A stretch of 64,000 bases of DNA. Origin: JBBITI01 sp963735055 (lineage in GTDB: Bacteria; Chloroflexota; Dehalococcoidia; Dehalococcoidales; UBA2162). Below, in pieces: positions 55,580 through 63,817 of the stretch (the stretch's first letter is position 1; every line of letters starts with the position of its first letter). Below the pieces are notes generated by a model, which saw only the letters and a list, made by a program, of their open reading frames with translations, was not told where the DNA came from and searched no databases. The translations under genes and the position numbers were made by a program. The stretch spans positions 1 to 64,000 of the forward strand of contig CAVTJN010000019.1 of assembly GCA_963735055.1 (NCBI GenBank), in the 5' to 3' direction.

Positions 55580-55941
55580 TCCAGAGCCTTTTTCTTCCAC
55601 GCGTAAACGTAGCCGGTAAGGACCAACGCGAGGAGGACCAAAATGCGAACCAGTCCGCCGTAGCCAACTTCCCGGAGGCTGACCGCCCAGGGGTACAGGA
55701 AAACGACCAGCACGTCGACGGTGAGAAAGACCAGGGCGAAGAAATAGTAGCGGGTGTTGAACTGGATCCAGGTCTTGCCGATGGTTTCCAGCCCGCACTC
55801 GAAGTTGGTATACTTCTGAGCATTGGGGCTGTGCGGAATGACCTTAAAACGGGTGAGGGCGGCCGGGAGGACAATAGTGGTGACGGCAAAGCCGGCGGCT
55901 ACAATGGAGAACAGCGCGATATAGCCCCAGGACGTTAACAA
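55570..55941 (-). CDS. nuoA: NADH-quinone oxidoreductase subunit A
   Basis: 123 residues, three transmembrane helices, with the family signature NFECGLETIGKTWIQFNTRY and FALVFLTVDVLVVFLYPWA. It is the first gene of the operon; transcription must start between 55941 and about 56060, where it is divergent from the HD-domain gene. Frame unbroken. Confidence 0.95.
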   Translation of the reverse strand: MLTSWGYIALFSIVAAGFAVTTIVLPAALTRFKVIPHSPNAQKYTNFECGLETIGKTWIQFNTRYYFFALVFLTVDVLVVFLYPWAVSLREVGYGGLVRILVLLALVLTGYVYAWKKKALEWK

Positions 55942-56068
55942 GTTTACCTCTCCGGCCTAAACCGTTGGCAAGTATATCACACCTTTTTTGGCAAAACAAG
56001 GGGTATCCGGGAGGCCGTCAGGCGGGTATCTGGTGCTGCGCGAATAGTGGACATGGGATGAATGATGC

Positions 56069-57211
56069 TTGCCGATTGCCGGCGCTGCATGGAGATGGCA
56101 GGTGATTGACCCATCCGGGGTATCGGACGGTCTCGAGGACCGGGTTATACGGGCTGCCGCCGACACGGTGTTTACGACTGATCCGGCCGCCTTGTTGCGG
56201 GCGGTCCGGCTGGCTGCCCAAACCGGGTCCACCATCGAGCCGCTCACCGAGTCTATGATCAGGGCCCATTCGGCGTTGATCGGGCAGGTGGCGCCCGAAG
56301 TGATCGGTGCCGAGTTGGGCCTGCTCCTGTCGGCGCCGGGGTCGGGCCGCTTCCTGTCGTATATGGATGACGCTGGGCTGCTCGGCGCCGCCATCCCCGA
56401 GGTTGAGGTGATGCGGGGGGTGGTCCAGCCGTCGGAGCACCACTGGGATATCCTGCAACACAGTCTGAGAACGGTGGAAGCGTTCGATCACCTGCTGGGG
56501 CAGGGGGACTGGCCGTACGCGGCGGTGGCCGGCCTGGCCGGTTGGTCATCCGGGGCCGGTGACTACTTCGAAGCCAAGGTTGGTCCACGTACTAGCCGGG
56601 CAGGCTTGTTCCGAATGGCCGCCCTGCTTCATGATGTGGCCAAGCCGGGTACCAGGACCGTGGAGCCAGGCGGCAAGGTGCGGTTCCTGGGGCATGCTCA
56701 GCAGGGCGCCGCGGTGGCCGGGAAGGTGCTGGGGCGGCTGGGGTTTGGCACGCGGGAGACCAGTCTGGTAATGACGGCCGTCGAACACCATTTGAGACCT
56801 ACCCAGATGGGTTGGCCGAATCTGCCCACGCGGCGCGCCGTCAACCGGTATCTGCGGGACACCGGGGAGGCGGCCACCGGCTTGCTCTATCTCAGCCTGG
56901 CCGATCACCTGGCCACGCGCGGGCCGGAGCTCGATAGGGCGAACTGGCAGCTGCATGTGGACACGGTACGGGACATCCAGGGGCAGCGTGGGGAAGCGCC
57001 CGCGAAGCCGCTTCATTTTGTTGACGGTTATGATATAATGAGCTTCTTTAGTCTGCCGCCCGGACGCCGCGTTGGTGAGCTTCTCGCAGATGTACTTGAG
57101 GCACAGGCTTCAGGTGAGGTTAGGAGCAAGGAAGAAGCGCTGGCACTGGTCGGAAGACTGCTGGGAGCGTCGGGTGGGGGGGGCGGTAACCGGGACGGAG
57201 GACCCGACTGA
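56069..57211 (+). CDS. Headless tRNA nucleotidyltransferase/poly(A) polymerase relative with HD domain
   Basis: TTG 56069 begins LPIAGAAWRWQVIDPSGVSD, LEDRVIRAAADTVFTTDPAA, matching the region just after the nucleotidyltransferase head of CCA-adding enzymes. The head (GSxxR and DxD motifs, about 120 residues) is absent, and only 127 bases separate this frame from nuoA, so it cannot lie upstream. The remaining 380 residues hold the neck/body, an HD domain (HHWDILQHSLRTVEAF, LLHDVAKPG) and the family tail. It may be a stand-alone phosphohydrolase or an eroding gene. Start uncertain. Confidence 0.7.
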   Translation: MPIAGAAWRWQVIDPSGVSDGLEDRVIRAAADTVFTTDPAALLRAVRLAAQTGSTIEPLTESMIRAHSALIGQVAPEVIGAELGLLLSAPGSGRFLSYMDDAGLLGAAIPEVEVMRGVVQPSEHHWDILQHSLRTVEAFDHLLGQGDWPYAAVAGLAGWSSGAGDYFEAKVGPRTSRAGLFRMAALLHDVAKPGTRTVEPGGKVRFLGHAQQGAAVAGKVLGRLGFGTRETSLVMTAVEHHLRPTQMGWPNLPTRRAVNRYLRDTGEAATGLLYLSLADHLATRGPELDRANWQLHVDTVRDIQGQRGEAPAKPLHFVDGYDIMSFFSLPPGRRVGELLADVLEAQASGEVRSKEEALALVGRLLGASGGGGGNRDGGPD

Positions 57212-57300
57212 GTCTTTAATTGCCCCGGCATTGATGCGCGTCGGCGCGGCATTAGCGAGAAGAGGAGGATTGACCGTTAAGCTGTTAGCGGGATAACCAA

Positions 57301-58662
57301 ATGTCTCGACATTCGTGGATGTTTCTGGGTGTTTTCGTATTGCTGATCGTGGCCCTGCTCGAGGTCTTTCCGATGGAGCGGGGTGCGTTATGGCCCAACC
57401 GGCCAATTACGCTGGGCCTGGACCTGCAGGGCGGTACCCGCATCGTATACCGGGCCGATCTCTCGTCGATCCCGTCCGGGCAGCGGGGAAATGCCATGGA
57501 TGGGGCCGTGGCGGTGCTGTCTAACCGGATCAACCCGCTGGGGGTGAGCGAACCGCGGGTCGACCGGTTGGGGGAAGACCAGATCCTGGTAGAAATCCCC
57601 GGCCGGAGCCTTACCGACGCCGAGAAGGAGAGTCTTTCCCGGGTGGCGCTGCTCGAGTTCGGGGAGCTGGTCGCGGCCAACGTGACCGGCCGCTGGAGCA
57701 ATCAACTGGGCGAATGGCAGCCGGCCACCGGCTTGGTCGACAACGTGACGCTGCCGTTGACCAGTTCCTACTTCAAGTCCAACACCTACGTTACCCAGGG
57801 GAGCCTGGGTGAACTGCTGTTGATATTCGAGTGGGATGCCACGGGGAGCAAGATTTCGGAACAGGTCACCGGGCGGCTGATAAACGGGGAGCAGCAGCTG
57901 GGGATTTTTGAAGGTGATCAGGCCTTGCTGGGCGAAGACGGTGTTCCGATCGCGCCACGTGTGCGGGGTGTCATCAGCGACCGGGGGCAGATTGAGGGGC
58001 TCAGTATGAAGGAAGCGACGAGGCTTTCGGCCCAGCTTAATGCCGGCCGGCTACCAATTCCCCTGGAGCGGACGGGCGACGAAAAGACCGTCGAGCCATT
58101 CCTGGGAGAATCCTTTGTCTCGAAGAGCGTCAAGGCGGGCATTCTCGGCATTGCCATGACGATACTGTTCATGACCATTTACTACCGGTTGTCCGGTTTG
58201 ACGGCGGGGCTGGCATTGGCTTACTACTCGGTGGTCACGCTGGCCATCTTCAAGCTGCTTGGCGTGACGCTGACTCTCGCCGGCATCGGCGGTTTCGTCC
58301 TGTCGGTGGGCATGGCGATCGACGCCAATGTGCTTATATTCGAGCGTATGAAAGAGGAGCTTTGGGTGGGCCGGACGCTCGGTGGGGCCATTGAGGCCGG
58401 GTTCGCCCGGGCCTGGTCGGCAATCGTGGACAGCAATGTCACCACCCTTCTGGCGGGCGCCATTCTCTACTGGCTGGGTAGTTCCAGTTTCATCGCCAGC
58501 GACCTGGCCAAGGGATTTGCGGTGACCCTGATGATCGGTGTGGCGGTAAGCATGTTCACCGCAGTGACCGTCAGCCGGACTATTCTCAGGCTCTTTGTCG
58601 GTACCAGTCTAGCTCAGCGGGCGTCGCTATTCGCCCCGTATCAAAGGAAGACGAATGTTTGA
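57301..58662 (+). CDS. secD: Protein translocase subunit SecD
   Basis: 453 residues. The first helix is followed by GLDLQGGTRIVYRAD (P1 periplasmic domain start) and IEGLSMKEATRLSAQLNAG. The transmembrane part has AMDANVLIFERMKEEL-like AIDANVLIFERMKEELWVGR and ARAWSAIVDSNVTTLLAGAI, the proton-path residues of SecD. With SecF it uses the proton gradient to pull proteins across. It overlaps secF by 8 bases. Confidence 0.96.
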   Translation: MSRHSWMFLGVFVLLIVALLEVFPMERGALWPNRPITLGLDLQGGTRIVYRADLSSIPSGQRGNAMDGAVAVLSNRINPLGVSEPRVDRLGEDQILVEIPGRSLTDAEKESLSRVALLEFGELVAANVTGRWSNQLGEWQPATGLVDNVTLPLTSSYFKSNTYVTQGSLGELLLIFEWDATGSKISEQVTGRLINGEQQLGIFEGDQALLGEDGVPIAPRVRGVISDRGQIEGLSMKEATRLSAQLNAGRLPIPLERTGDEKTVEPFLGESFVSKSVKAGILGIAMTILFMTIYYRLSGLTAGLALAYYSVVTLAIFKLLGVTLTLAGIGGFVLSVGMAIDANVLIFERMKEELWVGRTLGGAIEAGFARAWSAIVDSNVTTLLAGAILYWLGSSSFIASDLAKGFAVTLMIGVAVSMFTAVTVSRTILRLFVGTSLAQRASLFAPYQRKTNV

Positions 58663-59569
58663 CATAATCGGCAAGCGGTTCTGGTTCTTTCTGATTTCCG
58701 GAGTAGTAATCGTGGCGGGGATCATCTCGTTTGCGGTGTTCGGACTGCAGTCGGGAGTGCAGTTCCGAAGCGGTTCCGAGTTGATCGTCACCTTTGGCGA
58801 AAATGTGACGGTGGCCAAAAGCGATCTGGTTGGGGCGCTGGCCGAGCTCGGATACGGAGGCGAGGATTCCATCGTCCGCAAGGCGGGCACCGATTTTATA
58901 GTTGACTTGCCGCAGCTGGATGACGCGGCCAAGGCTTCGCTGCGGGCCGGTCTGACTCAGAAGCTGGGTGAATTTCGAGACGGCGGGTTCGAGTCGGTTA
59001 CCCGGGAGAGCGCGACGCAGATGACCCGCAACGCGTTCATCGCCGTGCTGATCTCGGCTATCGGTATGCTGATATACATCAGCTGGGCGTTCCGCCGTAT
59101 GCCCAGACCGTTCCGGTGGGGGACTTGCGCCATCGTGGCGCTGGTGCATGACATGCTGGTTGTGGTGGGCGTGTTCGCCCTCCTGGGCGGCCTGTTTGGC
59201 TGGCAGGTAGACCTGATGTTCATCGCCGCCGTGCTGACCGTCGTCGGGTACAGCGTCAATGACACGATCGTGATCTTCGACCGGATACGGGAGAACGTGC
59301 GCCGGTACCCGGGTGGTGATTTTGAAGCCGTGATCAACCGCAGTCTGGTGGAAACGATGTCGCGGACACTGATCACCGGCGTCGGCACGCTTTTCGTCCT
59401 GATCTCGCTGCTGATCATCGTCGGCGGCCCGATACAGAACCTGGCCGTCGTTCTCCTCGTCGGTATTCTGACGGGGACCTACAGCTCATTTGGCACCGCC
59501 GCCTCGTTGCTCGTGGTCTGGGATAAGAACGAGTGGGGCAGGTTCATCGGGCGGAAGGTCACCGCCTAG
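58655..59569 (+). CDS. secF: Protein translocase subunit SecF
   Basis: 304 residues, ATG inside the end of secD. FDIIGKRFWFFLISGVVIV is the first helix, QSGVQFRSGSELIVTF the periplasmic strand, and TVVGYSVNDTIVIFDRIREN and LVETMSRTLITGVGTLF are the SecF membrane signatures. It completes the SecDF complex. Confidence 0.96.
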   Translation: MFDIIGKRFWFFLISGVVIVAGIISFAVFGLQSGVQFRSGSELIVTFGENVTVAKSDLVGALAELGYGGEDSIVRKAGTDFIVDLPQLDDAAKASLRAGLTQKLGEFRDGGFESVTRESATQMTRNAFIAVLISAIGMLIYISWAFRRMPRPFRWGTCAIVALVHDMLVVVGVFALLGGLFGWQVDLMFIAAVLTVVGYSVNDTIVIFDRIRENVRRYPGGDFEAVINRSLVETMSRTLITGVGTLFVLISLLIIVGGPIQNLAVVLLVGILTGTYSSFGTAASLLVVWDKNEWGRFIGRKVTA

Positions 59570-60537
59570 CGGCACCGCAGGGGAGGTGGTCAACCACGTT
59601 TTCAACGCCTAGGGGCGCGGCCCGGCTGATGCTCATCACCGTGGTCGGCCTGTTTGTTCTTAAGGTCCTGGTAGGCCTGGTCACGGGCAGCATCAGCATC
59701 TGGGCCCAGGCGGCCGACAGTTCGCTTGACATCTTTGCCGTTGTCATCACTTTTCTCACCGTTGGCTACTCGGCAAGGCCACCTGACTCTGAGCACCCCT
59801 TCGGTCACGGTAAGGCGGAGGACGTAGGGGCGGGTCTCCAGGCGGGACTGCTGCTCGTCGCTGCCGCGGTGATCATCTATTCCGCCATCGGCCGGATAGT
59901 CTCCGGCACTACCGTGGAACTCACCGAGGCCGGTATTGCCGTTATGCTCGTCTCGCTGGTAACGAGCATCAGCCTGTCCCGGTTCCTATTTAAGGTGGCT
60001 AAGGCAACCGGCTCGGTCGCCCTTGAGGCAAACGCCAACAACATTACCGGCGACGTCTTTTCGACGGCGGGCGTGATGGTAGGATTGACCATCGTCAGGG
60101 TCGGACATGCGCTCGGCGCTCATCTGGATATCCTGGATCCGATTCTGGCTATCCTGGTATCAGGGCTGATCCTGCGGGCGGCCTACCGGGTTGGGAGAAT
60201 GGCGTTCGGAGGCCTGGTCGACGTCAAGCTTCCCGATGATGAGCAAGAGGCCCTGATGTCATTGATCATGGAGCACTCCGGGCGATTCGTCGGCGTGCAC
60301 CGCGTACGCACCCGCCATTCAGGCCGGCAGCACTACGTCGACCTGCACATGGTGATGCCTAAGGGTACCAGCGTCGAAGAAGCGCACTCGATGTGCGACC
60401 ACCTGGAGCAGGACATCGAGATGAAACTCTCGAACTCGAGCGTCACCATTCACGTGGAACCCTGCGACACCACCTGTAATCAGTGCGCCGTAACGGGATG
60501 CGACCTGCGCATCAATAAGGCTGCCTCTCAGAGCTGA
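59533..60537 (+). CDS. Cation diffusion facilitator family metal transporter
   Basis: 334 residues from GTG 59533, overlapping secF by 37 bases; the true start may be a little later since the first helix begins near residue 32 (LMLITVVGLFVLKVLVGLV). The TM2 metal site is DSSLD; the TM5 site is NNITGD, i.e. NxxxD rather than the HxxxD usual for zinc. HPFGHGKAED is the cytoplasmic signature. The C-terminal domain ends with CDTTCNQCAVTGCD, a Cys-rich tail that may bind metal. It would export Mn, Fe or another divalent ion. Confidence 0.85.
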   Translation: MGQVHRAEGHRLAAPQGRWSTTFSTPRGAARLMLITVVGLFVLKVLVGLVTGSISIWAQAADSSLDIFAVVITFLTVGYSARPPDSEHPFGHGKAEDVGAGLQAGLLLVAAAVIIYSAIGRIVSGTTVELTEAGIAVMLVSLVTSISLSRFLFKVAKATGSVALEANANNITGDVFSTAGVMVGLTIVRVGHALGAHLDILDPILAILVSGLILRAAYRVGRMAFGGLVDVKLPDDEQEALMSLIMEHSGRFVGVHRVRTRHSGRQHYVDLHMVMPKGTSVEEAHSMCDHLEQDIEMKLSNSSVTIHVEPCDTTCNQCAVTGCDLRINKAASQS

Positions 60538-60564
60538 AGGCGGGCCCGGCCGCAAGCCCCGCCT
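60538..60564 (+). terminator. Hairpin after the CDF gene
   Basis: AGGCGGG (60538-60544) and CCCGCCT (60558-60564) form a 7-bp stem with a 13-base loop, starting right after the TGA of the transporter. There is no T run, so a weak or factor-dependent stop. Confidence 0.4.
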
Positions 60565-60614
60565 CATGTTGTGGGAGGGGCCGAAACCCGGCGAAAAAAT
60601 AGTCGAAAATCCTA

Positions 60615-60643
60615 TTGACACCCACTACATCTTGTGGTATTCT
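60615..60643 (+). promoter_or_regulatory. nrdR-nrdJ promoter with NrdR box in the spacer
   Basis: TTGACA (60615-60620) and TATTCT (60638-60643) are 17 bases apart. The spacer holds CCACTACATCTTGTGG (60622-60637), a close match to the published NrdR box acaCwAtATaTwGtgt. NrdR bound here would cover the polymerase site. NrdR normally uses two boxes about 31-32 bases apart; I see only one. Confidence 0.7.
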
Positions 60644-60677
60644 GGCTTCGTTCTACAACGGGACGTGGTCTTGCCGC

Positions 60678-61217
60678 ATGAATTGCCCTTACTGCCAGTG
60701 TCACGATTCTAAGGTTGTCGACTCTCGCGACGTGAGCGACGGCGTTCGCCGCCGGCGCGAGTGTCTGGCCTGCGGCTCACGGTTCACGACCTACGAGCGG
60801 CTGCAGGCGGCCGGGTTGTTCGTGATCAAGAAAGACCTGCGCCGGGAAGAGTTCAACAAGGACAAACTGCTCACCGGGATTCGCAAGGCGTGCGAAAAGC
60901 GGCCGTTGCCGACCGGGGCGATCGACAAGATGGCGGATGATATTGAGGCGGCGATCTATGCCACCGGCAAGGCGGAAGTGCCGAGCACGGTGGTGGGGGA
61001 CCTGGTGATGGAGCGGCTGAAGAAGGTGGACTACATCGCCTACATCAGATTCGCCAGTGTGTACCGGCAGTTCACCGACATCACGGCCTTCAAAGAGGAA
61101 GTGGACAGCCTGGTGAACGGCGGGGAGAAGGTAGCCGACCTCACCAGCCAGCTGCCCTTGATACCGGACGGGGAGTTTGAAGAGGCGGGCGGGCGCCGCC
61201 GGAGGAGCCGGAGATGA
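60678..61217 (+). CDS. nrdR: Transcriptional repressor NrdR
   Basis: ATG 60678, 179 residues. The zinc ribbon MNCPYCQCHDSKVVDSRDVS, then CLACGSRFTTYER, and the ATP-cone (VIKKDLRREEFNKDKLLTGI) are complete. NrdR senses ATP/dATP and represses ribonucleotide reductase genes. It is followed by nrdJ with overlapping ATGA, so it represses its own operon. The last 30 residues are an Arg-rich tail. Confidence 0.95.
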   Translation: MNCPYCQCHDSKVVDSRDVSDGVRRRRECLACGSRFTTYERLQAAGLFVIKKDLRREEFNKDKLLTGIRKACEKRPLPTGAIDKMADDIEAAIYATGKAEVPSTVVGDLVMERLKKVDYIAYIRFASVYRQFTDITAFKEEVDSLVNGGEKVADLTSQLPLIPDGEFEEAGGRRRRSRR

Positions 61218-63817
61218 GCCCCGATCAGACCGAGAATAGACGGTTGACGGTCAACCGTACCGACATCCTGCGGGCCGTGGTGGCCGATGCCGAGTCCATG
61301 GGTTTGCGGGACCGCGAGAAAGTTGAGTGGTTGACGAGCCGCGTTATTGAGCGGCTGGAGCAGCAGACGGCCCTACCGGGAATGGAAGGTCTGGTACTAA
61401 AAGGAAAGCGGTCCAAGCCCCGCCTCCCCACCGGGGCCGAAATCCAGGCGATGGTGGAAGAGATCCTCGCCGAACACGGGCAGGCCGCTGCCCGGCCCGA
61501 GCCAACGAAAGAGGAGGGAAGTCCAATGGCCGAACCCACGGTTCACGACGAGCCAAAGGCTGACATAAGCAACGGAGTCAAACTGGGCGACAACGCCCGG
61601 CAGGTCCTTGAGAAGCGATATCTTAAGAAGGACAAGAAGGGCCGGGTGGTGGAAAGTCCCGAAGAGATGTTTCAACGCGTGGCGGGCGCCATCGCCGCGG
61701 CCGAACTGATTTACGACAAGAAAGCCGATGTCAAGGCGTACGAGGCCGAGTTCTACCGTCTGATGACCGATCTCGAGTTCCTGCCCAACTCGCCGACGCT
61801 TATGAATGCGGGACGGGAACTGGGACAGCTGTCGGCTTGTTTCGTGCTGCCGGTCGAGGACTCGATGGAGTCCATCTTCGATGCGGTGAAAAACACGGCG
61901 CTGATTCATAAGAGCGGCGGCGGCACCGGCTTTTCCTTTTCCCGGCTGCGTCCGGAAAAGGACAGGGTGGGCACCACCGGGGGCGTCGCCAGCGGCCCGG
62001 TTTCCTTCATGCGCGCCTTCGATACGGCGACCGATGTCATCAAACAGGGGGGGATGCGGCGGGGGGCCAACATGGCCATCCTCAGCGTCGACCATCCCGA
62101 TATCATGCGTTTCATCACCGCCAAGGAAGATCCCAACGTGTTCACCAATTTCAACCTCTCGGTGGCGGTGACGGCCCGCTTCATGGAGGCGGTCAACAAC
62201 AGCGCCAAGTACGATCTGGTGAATCCGCATACCGGGGAGGCTACCGGAAAGCTCAATGCCAGGGAAGTATTCGACAAGATCGTGGCCTCCGCCTGGAAGA
62301 CGGGCGATCCCGGGATCATCTTTATCGACCGCATAAATGAGAAGAATCCCACCCCGCAACTGGGGCGGATTGAGAGCACGAATCCGTGCGGCGAGCAGCC
62401 GCTCCTGCCCTACGAATCATGCAATCTGGGATCGATCAATCTCTTTCGCATGCTGCGCCGGAAGAGCGCCCCGCATGCCGGCGTCGAGGTTGACTACGCC
62501 CGCCTGGCCCGGACCGTCAAGTCGGCGGTCCGTTTCCTCGACAACGTCATCGACGTCAACAACTTCCCGCTGCCCGAGATCGCCGCCATGACCCGGAAGA
62601 CGCGCAAGATGGGGTTGGGGGTGATGGGCTTCGCCGACATGCTGCTGCAGATGGGTATCCCGTACGATTCGGAAGCGGGTATCGCGGTGGCGACCGACGT
62701 GATGCGCTTCATAAACGACGAGGCCTTGAAAGCCTCGGTGGAACTCGGCGCGGAGCGCGGCGTGTTCCCGGCGTTTGCGGGCAGCGTCTACGATGCGCCC
62801 GGCGCGCCGAGGGTAAGAAACGCGTCGCGGACGACCATTGCGCCCACCGGCACCCTCAGCATCATCGCCGGGTGCTCCAGCGGCATCGAGCCCCTTTTCG
62901 CCTTGAGCTTCACCCGGAACATTCTCGATGGCGCCAATATGATCGAGGTCAACCAGGTCTTCGAAGAGGCCGCCCGGCACGGCGGTTTCTATTCGGAAGA
63001 ACTGATGAAGAAACTGGCCGCCGGGACGAGGCTCCACGATGTCGAGGGTATTCCGGAGGCGGTCAAGCGGGTGTTTGTGACCGCCCACGATATCGCCCCG
63101 GAGTGGCACGTGCGCATGCAGGCCGCTTTCCAGAAGTCGACGGACAACGCCGTTTCCAAGACGGTCAATTTCCCGCGCGAAGCCACCGCGCAGGACGTGG
63201 GCAAAGTCTACCAGATGGCGTACGAGCTCGGGCTCAAGGGCATCACGATCTACCGGGACGGCTCCCGCGAGGCGCAGCCCATGAGCACCAAGCCGGCGGA
63301 GAAGAAGGTGGAGGCGGGGGCGGGGATCACGCCCCGCCGGCGCCCCAAGAAGACCACCGCCTTCGTGGAAAAGGTCACCACCGGATGCGGGAGCATGTAC
63401 ATCACGGTGGCCTCGGACGACAAGGGTCTGTGCGAAGTCTTTGTGTCCCTGGGTAAGGCGGGCGGGTGCGCCTCCGCCCAACTGGAAGCCACCGGCCGGC
63501 TCATCTCGCTGGCGCTGCGGTCGGGGGTCGACCCGGCCGAGGTGGTGAAGATGCTCAAGGGTATTCGCTGCCCCTCGATCGCCTGGGAAGAGGGGAAGTC
63601 GGTGCTTTCCTGTGCCGATGCCATCGCCACCGTCCTGGACAGCCATCTCAGCGGCCAGGCGGCGGCCCAGGGCAACGTCCAGGGAGCGGTCGCTCCGGCT
63701 GCGGTCGAGGCCGGTCCGGTCAAGAATATCGCCGGGCAGTGCCCCGATTGCGGCGGGCTCCTCAGATATCAGGAAGGCTGCTTCATCTGCCCCGCCTGCG
63801 CCTACACCAAGTGCTAG
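61214..63817 (+). CDS. nrdJ: Class II (adenosylcobalamin-dependent) ribonucleotide reductase
   Basis: 867 residues. An N-terminal region of about 100 residues (DILRAVVADAESMGLRDREK, ERLEQQTALPGMEGLV) precedes a second possible start at MAEPTVHDE; translation from 61214 is preferred because it overlaps nrdR. The catalytic core has LPNSPTLMNAGRELGQLSAC, TGFSFSRLRP, NPCGEQPLLPYESCNLGS (radical-site Cys), APTGTLSIIAGCSSGIEPLF. The C-terminus CPDCGGLLRYQEGCFICPAC ends with a redox/zinc Cys pair. It needs B12 but not oxygen or glycyl radical activation. Confidence 0.96.
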   Translation: MSPDQTENRRLTVNRTDILRAVVADAESMGLRDREKVEWLTSRVIERLEQQTALPGMEGLVLKGKRSKPRLPTGAEIQAMVEEILAEHGQAAARPEPTKEEGSPMAEPTVHDEPKADISNGVKLGDNARQVLEKRYLKKDKKGRVVESPEEMFQRVAGAIAAAELIYDKKADVKAYEAEFYRLMTDLEFLPNSPTLMNAGRELGQLSACFVLPVEDSMESIFDAVKNTALIHKSGGGTGFSFSRLRPEKDRVGTTGGVASGPVSFMRAFDTATDVIKQGGMRRGANMAILSVDHPDIMRFITAKEDPNVFTNFNLSVAVTARFMEAVNNSAKYDLVNPHTGEATGKLNAREVFDKIVASAWKTGDPGIIFIDRINEKNPTPQLGRIESTNPCGEQPLLPYESCNLGSINLFRMLRRKSAPHAGVEVDYARLARTVKSAVRFLDNVIDVNNFPLPEIAAMTRKTRKMGLGVMGFADMLLQMGIPYDSEAGIAVATDVMRFINDEALKASVELGAERGVFPAFAGSVYDAPGAPRVRNASRTTIAPTGTLSIIAGCSSGIEPLFALSFTRNILDGANMIEVNQVFEEAARHGGFYSEELMKKLAAGTRLHDVEGIPEAVKRVFVTAHDIAPEWHVRMQAAFQKSTDNAVSKTVNFPREATAQDVGKVYQMAYELGLKGITIYRDGSREAQPMSTKPAEKKVEAGAGITPRRRPKKTTAFVEKVTTGCGSMYITVASDDKGLCEVFVSLGKAGGCASAQLEATGRLISLALRSGVDPAEVVKMLKGIRCPSIAWEEGKSVLSCADAIATVLDSHLSGQAAAQGNVQGAVAPAAVEAGPVKNIAGQCPDCGGLLRYQEGCFICPACAYTKC

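Noticed and set aside
61517..61540. Internal start of nrdJ at MAEPTVHDE (with GAGGAGGG upstream)
   Set aside because: The preceding 100 codons look like a genuine conserved N-terminal region and overlap nrdR by ATGA; a second internal start remains possible but is not needed.
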